A stretch of DNA of 64,000 bases from Viridibacillus soli (lineage in GTDB: Bacteria > Bacillota > Bacilli > Bacillales_A > Planococcaceae), in assembly GCF_016612995.1 (NCBI RefSeq), contig NZ_JAEOAH010000009.1, positions 1 to 64,000 of the forward strand. The letters are read 5' to 3'. Below are positions 1-8,941 of this stretch, piece by piece; within the stretch, counting starts at the first letter, position 1; every line of letters starts with the position of its first letter. The notes beneath the pieces were generated by a model. It saw nothing but the letters and a program-made list of their open reading frames with translations. It was not told the DNA's origin and did no database searches. A program made the translations under genes and the position numbers.

Positions 1-3
1 TGA

Positions 4-152
4 GTTTACAACAAACTAGTACGCGACCTAATACCACAAGTCATTGAAAACTCAGGCAGCAAATTCACTACACGCACCCTAGATCTTACAGAACACTTAA
101 CCGAAATAAAGAAAAAACATAAGAGGAAGTACAGGGATTTCAAGAAACATGA
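4..152 (+). pseudogene. MazG-like NTP pyrophosphohydrolase remnant
   Basis: The frame from base 4 reads YNKLVRDLIPQVIENSG, the usual N-terminus of small MazG-related phosphoribosyl-ATP pyrophosphohydrolase-like proteins, which hydrolyse non-canonical NTPs. Near base 120 the family pattern continues in another frame as EEVQGFQET before a stop at 150-152, so there is a frameshift. The start codon is missing (TGA precedes the frame) and the C-terminal half is lost. The fragment abuts IS110-derived sequence on the opposite strand, which may have caused the truncation. Confidence 0.6.
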
Positions 153-186
153 TAATGACTTGTTGATTCTAAAACAACAGGTGGTT

Positions 187-500
187 TCATCCCTGTTTGA
201 CGTGACGTTCTAAATCTAGTAAATAAGAGTGTAAGTCTTCAAGTCCATCCACCGTATGTTCAATCTTCACACTGTTTTTATAGGGCATCTTTTTATCCAA
301 GAACATTTGAACCTGATTTTCACCTTTTGCGACAACCATGGATTGACCGGTATCCTCCATCTAGCTTGTTATTCATATCTTCGCGCTTTTTATACGGGAT
401 CTCTTTGTCCCAACCAACCTAATCATGCGTTAACAAGTAGAGGGCGGACTGTTTAGTTGTCGGGATCAAGTCCCACGGGCAGGTCCGTTCTACCCCGGCT
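187..500 (-). mobile_element. IS110-family remnant: transposase N-terminus plus left end
   Basis: On the minus strand, 360 to 187 reads VVAKGENQVQMFLDKK, MPYKNSVKIEHTVDGLE and DLHSYLLDLE. This matches the start of IS110-family DEDD transposases (consensus like GLDVAKGESQVQAFLDK). The open frame is only 57 codons and ends at a TGA, so the catalytic domains are gone. The bases from 361 to about 500 lie where an IS110 left end with its non-coding (bridge) RNA would be, and they are GC-richer than the surroundings. The transposase call rests on a protein pattern; the RNA end is inferred from position only. Confidence 0.55.
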
Positions 501-518
501 ACTATCAATCTATAAATT

Positions 519-552
519 GAATAAAAAATAGTCAACCAGATTTCTGGCTGAC
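519..552 (-). terminator. Rho-independent terminator (minus strand)
   Basis: The stem GTCAxCCAG / CTGGxTGAC with an ATTT loop (531-552) is followed on the minus strand by a T-rich run. It could end transcription from the kinase gene at 931-2724, but it lies about 380 bases beyond its stop. Confidence 0.6.
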
Positions 553-930
553 CTTATAATACGAACGGAGCAGGTTTGTTGAAGAGTGCTGTTTGATCTT
601 TATTCAACAATTGGGCATTTAATGGAGTAACACTTCTTATGAGATGGATATTTAAATTGTATGGTGAAGAACTGTAATTAAACAACTGGAGTTGAATAAG
701 AAACGTGCTAAAAATAAAAAAACATACAAAGAGCTTATAAATTTAACTAGTGTGTTGATCCAAGGAGGATTAATGCGCTTTTTTGTTGAAAAACAGTTTA
801 AATTTCTATAATGGTTCAAACTACTATTATATGACTTTAGCTTGTTAAGATTGCATGATAAACGATTTGAATATTACGGGGAAGAAGCATTTGAAAAAAA
901 CAAGAGAAAAACCGGATAGTTTTCCAGCGC
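553..930. other. Non-coding stretch with short open fragments
   Basis: No complete gene is visible. A plus-strand run of about 42 lysine-rich codons (around 680-810) and a following piece ending KRFEYYGEEAFEKNKRKTG look like eroded coding DNA, perhaps from a transposase, but I cannot assign them. Confidence 0.4.
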
Positions 931-2724
931 CTACACTATTTTCTCCGTTCGCGCCATTTCTATTGCTTCTTCACGGTTGTTGACGTCGAGCTTCGAGTAG
1001 AGATTCGAGCAGTAATTTCGGATCGTTCCCTCCGATAAAAATAGCTTGGCGGCGATCGACTTGTAGCGCAACCCGTTTGACAGATGCTCCAGAATCTCCA
1101 TCTCGCGTTTCGTAAGCCCGTACGGGTAGTTTTCCTTACTTGAGCCAATCTTCTCCAACTGCTCGCGTTGACGCCTCATCTCTTCGAAAACACGCGTAGC
1201 GACCGATTGGTCGATCCAGGTTCCTCCGTTATAAATAAGTTTCAAGGCTTCCTTCATCTCCCGCGGATGAATCGACTTCAGCATGTAGCCTTCCGCCCCG
1301 CGCTCCAATGCAGTTGCTGCCTGCAAGGTATCCTCAAACGTTGACATGAGCACAATCTTCATATCAGGCCATCGCTGTTTCATCTCAAGTAAAGCTTCAA
1401 GCCCGTCCATTCCCTGCATGCGAATATCCATTAGCACGATATCCGGCTGCGACAGCTCACAATGTTCTAATGCTTCGCACCCGTCCCCCGCCTTACCAAC
1501 GACGGTAAAATCAGCATGCTGATCCAAAAGTTGCTCCAAACTGTCGGTAATGATCGCCTGGTCATCAACAATCAGCAGGCGGATCGTGTCATGTACTGGC
1601 TCTGTCCGCAACAGAATATTACATATGACGAAAGTTCCTTGCTCAGACCCGGAATGAACGGACAGCGTGCCGTGAAATAGTTCAAGCCGTTCCTTCACCC
1701 CATTGAGCCCGAATCCGAATTGGATTTCTTCCATTCCGATGCCGTTATCTTCAATCTGTAACCGGAGCTGCTGACTATCGAAATGCAGTTGAACGGATAT
1801 CACGCTCGCCTGGCCGTGCCGAACCGCGTTGGTTAGAGACTCTTGAAGGCAGCGATACAGACAAAATTTTATTTTTTGCATAACGAAAGTCTCATTGCCG
1901 ATCACACGAAATTTGACCGTTATACCTGTCGACTTCATAAACTTTTCGGTTAATTGCCGCAGCGATTCACTTAACGAATGGCTTAACGGAGTATGAGAAA
2001 GCTGGTGCAGATGCTTTCGGATATCATCCAGACTGTGCTGGGCAATACCAACAAGCGAATCAATCCTCTCGATCTGCGAATCCGGCACGGACGATCGTAG
2101 CGATTCGACGCCAACGATGAGCGAGGTAAGCGCATGGCCAATCGTGTCATGCAGCTCATGTGAAAGCCGGCTGCGCTCCTCTATCAGTGTAAGCTCCTCA
2201 ATCCGCTTAATATGCTGCTCTAGCAACAGCTTCTGCTCTTGAATAATTCGGGCTTGCTTATGGGACTGAATTAATATACTGAACGCGATGCCGATAGCAA
2301 AACCAAGGCTGCAGCTAACGATAAACTCATACGGGAGACGATCAGCGATCCAACCGTTCAATGCAGGGAATACGATTCCACAGAGGATACCTGTCCAGAT
2401 ATAGGTTTTTCGACCGCTCTCCAAGCCGATAATCATCACGAGTAAAACGAAAGACCAAAGCAATTCCGGCGCTGCGTAGGCTAAATAAAGATGAAAAAAG
2501 CCCGCTGCCGTGACATCGACTGCAAGATACCGGTCTTCTTTCCTATAGCGGACGATTAATGGAACGAGGTAAACGACAAAAGTAAGAGAAAGAACAATCC
2601 AAAGCGACGCATCGATTAATGACGGATTGATAAAATCAGCGCTTGTGATTATGACCAGCCAAAGCGTTCGTATCGCCACAAATATCCAATCATACCAGAA
2701 CCATTTTTTCATTATGGAGAACAC
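931..2724 (-). CDS. Fused sensor histidine kinase / NarL-type response regulator
   Basis: One 597-aa frame joins two proteins that are normally separate. Residues 10-155 hold several hydrophobic membrane segments, and 155-185 a coiled-coil linker. Residues 185-250 form a HisKA_3 dimerisation domain with HELHDTIGH (likely phospho-His192). A HATPase_c domain follows with an N-box (QESLTNAVRHG, 294-304) and G-box (DNGIGM, 326-331). A receiver domain starts near 381 (acidic pair D387/D388, phospho-acceptor D433, K483) and a LuxR-type HTH occupies 536-590. The join (about 371-380) has no stop. The start is GTG 2724, or ATG 2712, with only a weak upstream purine tract. Base composition is richer in G+C than its neighbours and resembles Paenibacillus-type genes, which suggests transfer. 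A divergent serine hydrolase gene lies 293 bases away and may be its target. Confidence 0.85.
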   Translation of the reverse strand: MFSIMKKWFWYDWIFVAIRTLWLVIITSADFINPSLIDASLWIVLSLTFVVYLVPLIVRYRKEDRYLAVDVTAAGFFHLYLAYAAPELLWSFVLLVMIIGLESGRKTYIWTGILCGIVFPALNGWIADRLPYEFIVSCSLGFAIGIAFSILIQSHKQARIIQEQKLLLEQHIKRIEELTLIEERSRLSHELHDTIGHALTSLIVGVESLRSSVPDSQIERIDSLVGIAQHSLDDIRKHLHQLSHTPLSHSLSESLRQLTEKFMKSTGITVKFRVIGNETFVMQKIKFCLYRCLQESLTNAVRHGQASVISVQLHFDSQQLRLQIEDNGIGMEEIQFGFGLNGVKERLELFHGTLSVHSGSEQGTFVICNILLRTEPVHDTIRLLIVDDQAIITDSLEQLLDQHADFTVVGKAGDGCEALEHCELSQPDIVLMDIRMQGMDGLEALLEMKQRWPDMKIVLMSTFEDTLQAATALERGAEGYMLKSIHPREMKEALKLIYNGGTWIDQSVATRVFEEMRRQREQLEKIGSSKENYPYGLTKREMEILEHLSNGLRYKSIAAKLFLSEGTIRNYCSNLYSKLDVNNREEAIEMARTEKIV

Positions 2725-2861
2725 GGATTATGAACACCTACTTGTAATTTTTTTCAAACCAATTGCCGAATGAATCAGAGCTATCATGCACCATTACTTC
2801 CCGATCCGTCAAGCTAATGAGGAGGGATGGTTAGAATTTAGCTTAGAAAGTACGTCATATA

Positions 2862-2916
2862 TGACAGTTGACAGTTTGTCATGCGTTATAAGTGACAGGT
2901 CCAAATAAGATGTCAT
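2862..2916. promoter_or_regulatory. Cluster of TGACA-type repeats between divergent genes
   Basis: TGACAGT occurs twice head to tail (2862-2875), followed directly by TTGTCA (2876-2881). TGACAG recurs at 2893-2898 and TGTCAT at 2911-2916. The cluster sits between the kinase/regulator and the hydrolase gene, a plausible operator for the LuxR-type domain. The function is inferred. Confidence 0.4.
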
Positions 2917-3017
2917 CAAAAGCTTAGCGGTTTTATCACTGTTCGATTTTACAATTCCGGAGGTAAGATGAGGGGGTAAATCAGAACAACATTCTAAAAT
3001 AATAGGAGCGATGCATT

Positions 3018-4202
3018 ATGAAATCATTCACCATTCAAAAAAGAGTTGCACTTACTTTAACAGCTATATTGGCGGGTCCACTGGCTTTCGATGCTTATGG
3101 AACTGTCCACGCAAAAGATCAGACGGCAACCTATCAAGCTATCGATAAAGTTGGCAATAACGAGAAAGAAAAGAAAAGAAAGCATCGGGAAGAAGTCAAA
3201 CTCGTCATGGATCAAGTAGTTACCACCAAAGGAGTCCCAAGTGTCATAGCTGGCGGGCTACAGGACGGGAAAAGCTGGTCTTACGCTACAGGTACAGCAA
3301 GTTACGAAGTACCACGCCCGGTGGAGTCCGATTTCTCATTCCGTATTGGAAGCATTTCGAAGACGTTCACCGCCTCCGTTGTATTGCAGTTGGCTGACGA
3401 GAAAAAATTGAATCTGGATGATTCGGTCGAAAAATGGCTGCCAGGGGTCATAAAAGGTAAAGGGTATGACGGCAATAAAATTACGATACGTCAGTTATTG
3501 AATCATACAAGTGGGCTTGCTAGCTATACAGATTTGGATTTCCGAGATATTACTTTGCCTCAAAATCCATACCGTTACTATTCCGTCGATGAGCTTATCG
3601 GCATGGGACTTTCAAAGCCGCCTGTATTTGCGCCAGGGAAGGGCTGGGACTATTCCAACATGAATACTGTACTAGCCGGTCAAATTATTCAGAAGGTAAC
3701 AGGAGAAACGTATGCGGAGCAGATCAGGAAACGTTTCATCATACCTCTTGGGATGACAGGAACATTTGTGATGGGAAATAGTCACGAAATTTCGGGTAAG
3801 CATGCCACAGGATATAATATGGACAGATCGGGTCATTTGTATGATCTTACAGAAATGAATCAATCATGGGCAAATGCAGCCGGAGATATAGTCTCAACAA
3901 CCATAGATTTGACTACCTTCTTCAGTGCGCTGTTAGGCGGGGAGCTTCTATCTCAAGAGATGATGGACCAGATGCACACAACCGTAGATGGACCTTTTGG
4001 TAAAGTCGGACTAGGAATTTATGAATTTAAAACAGCGGACGGGCAATCCTACTGGGGGCATGCCGGCGGTACTTTCGGATATGAATCGAGAGCCGTTGGA
4101 TCTCTAGACGGGAAGCATATTTTGGTAACGGCCATCAACGCGGTAGGCCCGGTAGTGTCGTCGGCTCACGATAAAATAATCAATAAGGAGTTTGGCCGTT
4201 AA
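3018..4202 (+). CDS. Secreted beta-lactamase-fold serine hydrolase
   Basis: A 394-aa protein of the class C beta-lactamase / D-Ala-D-Ala carboxypeptidase-like family. A basic, hydrophobic N-terminus (1-32) looks like a signal peptide, so it should act outside the membrane. The three family motifs are present: S112-I-S-K115 (nucleophile serine and general-base lysine), Y212-S-N214 and H348-A-G350. An AGGAG ribosome binding site precedes ATG 3018 by 7 bases. The substrate cannot be read from sequence; relatives include peptidases, esterases and cell-wall enzymes. It is transcribed divergently from the two-component fusion, shares its raised G+C and ends at a strong terminator, consistent with a two-gene transferred module. 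Confidence 0.85.
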   Translation: MKSFTIQKRVALTLTAILAGPLAFDAYGTVHAKDQTATYQAIDKVGNNEKEKKRKHREEVKLVMDQVVTTKGVPSVIAGGLQDGKSWSYATGTASYEVPRPVESDFSFRIGSISKTFTASVVLQLADEKKLNLDDSVEKWLPGVIKGKGYDGNKITIRQLLNHTSGLASYTDLDFRDITLPQNPYRYYSVDELIGMGLSKPPVFAPGKGWDYSNMNTVLAGQIIQKVTGETYAEQIRKRFIIPLGMTGTFVMGNSHEISGKHATGYNMDRSGHLYDLTEMNQSWANAAGDIVSTTIDLTTFFSALLGGELLSQEMMDQMHTTVDGPFGKVGLGIYEFKTADGQSYWGHAGGTFGYESRAVGSLDGKHILVTAINAVGPVVSSAHDKIINKEFGR

Positions 4203-4209
4203 GTTTAAA

Positions 4210-4250
4210 GCCGACATCGCTCCCTTTATTTGAGAGCGGTGTCGGTTTTC
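4210..4250 (+). terminator. Rho-independent terminator
   Basis: CCGACATCGCTC pairs with GAGAGCGGTGTCGG across a short loop and is followed by TTTTC. It lies 8 bases after the serine hydrolase stop. Confidence 0.85.
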
Positions 4251-4468
4251 TTGCTGAGATTGCAGTCTCTTCATGTAAGGGGTACTGCCAACATTTCGGG
4301 AATTTTGTAAAGTAAGCAAATTTAACCTTAAAAAAAGCCGTTAAGGAATCAACCTTTTATTTTTCTTGTTGAAGCTTTCAATGTCTGTGGGGAATAGCCT
4401 TCCATTCGTTTGTCAGATTCAAATGCTTGAGGATTATTGCTAACTCTATCGAAATATAGACATATTGA

Positions 4469-4499
4469 TATTTTACTAACGAGGCAAGTTAGTAAAATA
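4469..4499. promoter_or_regulatory. Perfect 12-bp palindrome, operator-like
   Basis: TATTTTACTAAC and its exact reverse complement are separated by GAGGCAA. No T-run follows, so a repressor operator fits better than a terminator. It lies about 115 bases before the broken lipoprotein gene at 4613. The rest of 4251-4612 holds no gene that I can see. Confidence 0.45.
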
Positions 4500-4612
4500 A
4501 GAAGGAATATTTACAAGAATGTTGAAGTAGCAAATAGTATATCGTTCATCTAAGAAGAATTTAACTAACTTATTTAATAATAGGGAATGTCTAGTTGATA
4601 AGGGGGAGCAAT

Positions 4613-5126
4613 ATGAGGAACAAAATGATTATGTTGATTTCTTTGCTAATTTTAATGACACTTGTCGGCTGTAAAAATATTGATACGAATGAAACTCGGG
4701 AGGTAAGTTCTACTTTTTCATTACCCGTTACTTTTGGGTTGGGACAGAAGGTGAGTATTTGCTGATTGGTGAAGAAGGGAAAATTGGTTTTTTGGTCGGA
4801 TCGGGTAAAAAGATGAGGCAGTAGAAGAAACGATTATTGCTAATAAAGCAGATAAGTATATGTGGTATTTTTGGGGAGCGAAAGATAGTATTATTGGTGA
4901 TTTTAAAGTAGTTGGAACTGACAAAGAAGGGAAAGAACATCACGTGTTGGTATCTGGTAATGATACAGTATGGCAATATCCCAATATTTCCATTAGCCCT
5001 AATAAAGGTGCCGATTCCCATATCCCATCTTATATGGTGTTCCCTACAAGTGGATGATGGAAATTAGAAATATATTTTAATGAGAAATTGTTTGAGGAAA
5101 TAGTTATAAACGTTGAAGATAGTTAA
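4613..5126 (+). pseudogene. DUF4871-like lipoprotein, frameshifted
   Basis: ATG 4613 follows a GGGGGAG ribosome binding site and starts a lipoprotein signal peptide ending LVGC. The frame stops after 50 codons, but the family pattern continues in other frames: a segment around WYFWGAKDSIIGDFKVVG, then NKGADSHIPSYMVFPTSG, then a TGA, then WKLEIYFNEKLFEEIVINVE to a stop at 5126. The pieces match the layout of DUF4871 lipoproteins of Bacilli. At least one frameshift near 4750-4810 and one in-frame stop separate them, so the gene is broken. Confidence 0.7.
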
Positions 5127-5190
5127 ATTATCTTCAACAAACGAGGGCTTTACTTGAAGATAATTGTAGTTGCATATGCAGCTCTTTTTT
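5127..5190 (+). terminator. Inverted repeat and T-rich hairpin after DUF4871 remnant
   Basis: ATTATCTTCAA (5127-5137) pairs with TTGAAGATAAT (5154-5164). A second small hairpin around TGCATATGCA runs into seven Ts. This is a likely terminator region for the broken lipoprotein gene. Confidence 0.5.
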
Positions 5191-5277
5191 TATTGTACTA
5201 ACGGGGCTGTTTAATACAACAAAAGACAAAAAAAAATGATACCTAGATTGATACGTTAAAATTACTGAGGAATATTC

Positions 5278-5955
5278 ATGTTATCTGATTTAGAATTGAT
5301 GGAACATCATGTGAATGTTTTACATAAACACGATGCTGAAAATCGAGTAACAGTCGTGAATGAACCACCATACGATGTTGCACCAAGAATTTTCGTTGGT
5401 GGTACCCACCTGGGGAGTGTAGTAAGGTAGTCAAATACATTGGATGCGAGCCTTGTGGAGAAGTTAGAACAGGTTATAGGTACAAATCCTGGTGCTTATC
5501 TAGGAGAATTAATCAGTGTTTTAAGTATAGATCGTCAATTAATTAATTTATGGATAGGCCCAGCGTATGTGTTTCCAGATGTAAGGGATAGGGCTCATAC
5601 ACAAGCAAAACAAGTTACTCATGAAAACAAAGAGCTTTTAAAGCTTTATTTTCCATATACATTTGAGGATTTTGAGTATAAGCAACCTTGTTTTGTAATA
5701 GTTGAAGACAATATTCCTGTTTCGATTTGTTGCAGTGCAAGGAGTTCCACAAAAGCAGACGAAGCAAGTGTATTCACACATGAAGATTATCGTGGAAGAG
5801 GATACGGTATAGATGTTACAAATGCTTGGGCAGCGGAGGTACAAAAACAAGGACGAATTGCACTATATAGCACTTCGTGGGATAACTTTGCATCCCAATC
5901 TGTGGCAAGGAAACTAAAATTACTTCAGTATGGAACAGACATTCATATGAGTTAA
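5278..5955 (+). pseudogene. GNAT acetyltransferase with in-frame amber codon
   Basis: Read through, the frame from ATG 5278 gives a 225-residue GNAT-type N-acetyltransferase. Its C-terminal half has the acetyl-CoA-binding pattern HEDYRGRGYG followed by VTNAWA and a YSTSWDN strand. Codon 51 is TAG (5428-5430), in the segment GSVVR-stop-SNTL, where relatives usually have an aromatic residue. One base therefore interrupts an otherwise well-preserved gene. It could be a recent mutation, a sequencing error, or a downstream restart (171 codons remain open). Acceptor substrate unknown. Confidence 0.7.
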
Positions 5956-6159
5956 AGTAACTGTAAAATACAAGACTCCCTCTTCAAAATCGGGGGAGTT
6001 ACTTAAAGAAGATTACCGCTTTTACTTAGTGTAACCAATTCAACTGGTAGAGTATGAGGATCAAATTTTTAAAACATATAGAGTATACAATGAAATAGCT
6101 ATAATGCTACGGGCGACGATTTATATAAATGGGGTGAGTATATTAATTGGTAAATAAAA

Positions 6160-6200
6160 ACGGCTTGTGATTATTGTAGTAATCAACAAGCCGATTTTTA
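6160..6200 (-). terminator. Bidirectional terminator downstream of ohyA
   Basis: CGGCTTGTGATT pairs with AATCAACAAGCCG, with A-rich and T-rich flanks on both sides. It lies about 50 bases past the oleate hydratase stop. Confidence 0.8.
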
Positions 6201-6252
6201 TCTAAATTTTATTAGATATTATCAATTTTTCACAATACTTGATGTTAGTTTG

Positions 6253-8025
6253 TTAAATCAATTTACTTTCTTTGAGTAAATCATAGATTATTGTTTCCTT
6301 CGTTTTGTGAATACCAAATTTACCTATTTGTTTTAGGATAAATGGAGCATCTACATCTGTTAATTTTTTACCATCTAGTAAGCGAGCGGTTGAAGCTAAT
6401 AAAGTACGAATATCATAAGTAGATGCAAATACTTCTGGAACACCTCGATCAATATCTAACAATTGATAAACAGCTTCCATCGCTGTTCTTACTGAATACT
6501 CAGTTGTAAATACTGTGTCTCTTTCAGTTTCACTAAAGTTCCCCATGAAGGCTAAGTTAACAGATCCATTAGGGACAACTAAAGGACGATCTCCCATTGC
6601 TCTAGGCATGAAGTAAGATGTTATATAAGGCATGTAACACGGAATTGTATTACAAGAATTCTGTGCTAAATCCGGTATTTCGTCTACAGGCACACCCATA
6701 TGGTACAACCACTCTTGCGCGATCTCACTTCCAGAACATTCAGTAATACTTTTTTTAATAAAATCACCTGGTTTATTAGATAGTAAACCATAAATCCAAA
6801 CGACTAATTGGTCTTTTGGTTGATCTTTAAAATGAGGTTGTCGGTTCAACGTATAGCTTAGCATCCAATTAGAATCTGTAGCAGTTACAATACCACCAGT
6901 AACTACCTTACCAGCGTATGGATCTCTTTTGCTTATTTTTTCAATATATGGAGCTACTTTAGCATCCAATGTAGTTAGTGTTGCTGAAACAAACCAACTT
7001 TCTTCCGGAAGATCATCGCAGAATTTTTCTGGTCTACCGAACTCAGAATCTTGGGAAGCGATGTTTTTCCAAAGTGACCAGCTTCCACCTAAATCAGTAC
7101 TTATAGGGGCTGGCGTATTATTATCGCCGTATGTTGTACTCTCCGTAATACTACCATTTGTAACAAATACCAACTCATTTTCCGTTAGCTCTATATTTTT
7201 TTTCTCACCATTCTGTTTTAACACCAAAGTATGAGCTACCTTTTTGTCGCCAACTCTATCAACTAAAACATTCTCTACAACTGTATTATACTGAAAATCA
7301 ACATTATGCTTTTCTAAATAGTTAATCATAGGAAGTACCAAAGATTCATATTGGTTATACTTTGTAAACTTCAAAGCAGATAAATCAGGTAATCCACCAA
7401 TATGATGAATAAAACGTACAATGTAACGACGCATTTCCATTGCAGAATGCCATTTTTCAAAAGCAAACATCGTGGACCAATATAGCCAAAAATTCGATTC
7501 AAAGAATTCTTCAGAGAAAACATCCGTAATTTTTTTATCCTCTAATTTCTCTTCAGGAGTAAAAAATAATTTAATCATTTCTTCAGATGATTTATCAGAT
7601 AATGTGAATTTTCCATCATCCTCAAGTCTTTGTCCTCTTTTTTCAATCAATCTACATTTAGAGTAATTAGGATCTTCTTTATTTAACCAATAAAACTCAT
7701 CTAAAACAGAAGCATTTTCTATTTCTAAAGATGGGATTGAACGAAATAAATCCCATAAGCATTCAAAATGATCTTCCATTTCTCGACCACCACGAATAAT
7801 AAAACCCCTTGTCGGATTTAGAATACCATCAAGACTACCTCCTGAGATATCTAACTCTTCGAGAATATGAATATTCTCTCCTTTCATTTGGCCATCACGA
7901 ATTAAAAAACATGCGGCTGAAAGTGAGGCTAGTCCCGAACCAATAAGATATGCTGATTTCTCATCAACACCCTCAGGTTTTTTAGGACGTGCGAAAGCTT
8001 CATAATTACCATTACTGTAATACAT
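6253..8025 (-). CDS. ohyA: Oleate hydratase (fatty acid double-bond hydratase)
   Basis: A 590-aa FAD-dependent oleate hydratase (myosin-cross-reactive antigen family), which adds water to cis-9 double bonds of unsaturated fatty acids to give 10-hydroxy acids. The N-terminal dinucleotide fold has GSGLAS (29-34). E82 in [10 protein letters not shown] and Y201 in MRRYIVRF fall at the positions of the catalytic pair reported for the Staphylococcus aureus enzyme. The length is typical. ATG 8025 is chosen over the longer frame (to 8067) because GGAGG lies 7 bases upstream. It is a single gene with its own terminator. In other Gram-positives this enzyme detoxifies antimicrobial fatty acids at the membrane; that role here is inferred. 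Confidence 0.95.
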   Translation of the reverse strand: MYYSNGNYEAFARPKKPEGVDEKSAYLIGSGLASLSAACFLIRDGQMKGENIHILEELDISGGSLDGILNPTRGFIIRGGREMEDHFECLWDLFRSIPSLEIENASVLDEFYWLNKEDPNYSKCRLIEKRGQRLEDDGKFTLSDKSSEEMIKLFFTPEEKLEDKKITDVFSEEFFESNFWLYWSTMFAFEKWHSAMEMRRYIVRFIHHIGGLPDLSALKFTKYNQYESLVLPMINYLEKHNVDFQYNTVVENVLVDRVGDKKVAHTLVLKQNGEKKNIELTENELVFVTNGSITESTTYGDNNTPAPISTDLGGSWSLWKNIASQDSEFGRPEKFCDDLPEESWFVSATLTTLDAKVAPYIEKISKRDPYAGKVVTGGIVTATDSNWMLSYTLNRQPHFKDQPKDQLVVWIYGLLSNKPGDFIKKSITECSGSEIAQEWLYHMGVPVDEIPDLAQNSCNTIPCYMPYITSYFMPRAMGDRPLVVPNGSVNLAFMGNFSETERDTVFTTEYSVRTAMEAVYQLLDIDRGVPEVFASTYDIRTLLASTARLLDGKKLTDVDAPFILKQIGKFGIHKTKETIIYDLLKESKLI

Positions 8026-8610
8026 AATACCGCCTCCATAAATTATTATTCCGATATAGAATACCATAAATTTACATGATAATGGTAAAACGGGGTAAGA
8101 ATTAACAAAATATTCAATTTTAAAGTTAAACTGTAGATATACATATCCTTCTCATTTGACATAACAATTCATTGCATTTTTATTAATTATTTATCGATAT
8201 CTTTTTCATCAATGGAATTATGCGATATCTGGAAATTAGGTTGCTCTTGTAGCGGTTAACCTGTACCAAACTAAAGAGCAGGAATTAATTGTATGATATC
8301 CATTTTACGGAATTAACCACAAGGCTTTTGGTTAAAGTATGCAATCTTATTGTACGAATGAAGGGTTATTGTTTTTATCGTATCAAAAATAAATGACTTT
8401 ATTATTTCTCCACAGTTAAATTATTACTATAGATAGGGGGATTTACAACCAGCAACGGTATGTGTAACTGCAACAAAACGTGCTAATTTTGTTGTAAAAC
8501 TTTTGAATAAAATTAAGACTTAAAATTGATATAGCTTTAAGTTGTAATAACGAATATACTTTATATTAGGAAAACTTTTTTTATTTGCACAAAAAATTAC
8601 ATATAGTATT
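8026..8610. other. Long intergenic region upstream of ohyA and the riboswitch
   Basis: This AT-rich region holds no gene that I can see. It must contain the promoters of ohyA (minus) and of the riboswitch transcript (plus). A loose pair TGCTCTT (8242-8248) / AAGAGCA (8274-8280) is the only clear inverted repeat. Confidence 0.5.
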
Positions 8611-8775
8611 GGAATAGGTGTGTTCGTTTAATAGCGAATACTTAAAAGGGAAGTCGGTGGAAATCCGACATGGTCCCGCCGCTGTAAAGGGGAGTCTTAT
8701 GCAAAAAAGTCACTGGATATTATCTGGGAAGACGCATGGAGATGATGAACCTAAGTCAGAAGACCTGCCTGTTCT
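8611..8775 (+). promoter_or_regulatory. Cobalamin (B12) riboswitch
   Basis: The family landmarks occur in order: GGAATAGGTG, a GGGAA-type stem with GTCGG / CCGAC, GGTCCCGCC, the B12 box GCCGCTGTAA (8678-8687), GGGGAGTC, CACTGG, GGGAAGACGC, and the closing AAGTCAGAAGACCTGCC (8754-8770). Adenosylcobalamin binding would be expected to favour the downstream terminator and shut off the transporter genes. It controls nikA-E, which suggests the operon supplies cobalt for B12 synthesis. Confidence 0.93.
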
Positions 8776-8847
8776 AGAAATGCTGATAAACCTACGGGAG
8801 ATAGGGAGGTGTTAGAGTGCGAGGAGACAAATTTGTTTTTAAATTAT

Positions 8848-8890
8848 AAGCATTGCTGACCTTTTTAATTGGGTTAGGAATGCTTTTTTG
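8848..8890 (+). terminator. Riboswitch-controlled terminator before nikA
   Basis: AAGCATTGCTGACC pairs with GGTTAGGAATGCTT and is followed by TTTTTTG. It sits between the aptamer and nikA, the expected expression platform for transcription attenuation. Confidence 0.8.
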
Positions 8891-8941
8891 TATGCCAATA
8901 TTTTATGCGTAGTGAAATTTTATAGTTGAAGGTGAGAAAAA

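Noticed and set aside
256-456. 66-codon plus-strand ORF
   Set aside because: It is antisense to the IS110-like fragment, has no ribosome binding site and no protein-like pattern.
8242-8280. TGCTCTT / AAGAGCA inverted repeat as a terminator or operator
   Set aside because: Only 7 bp with a 25-base loop and no T-run; it may be chance in AT-rich DNA.
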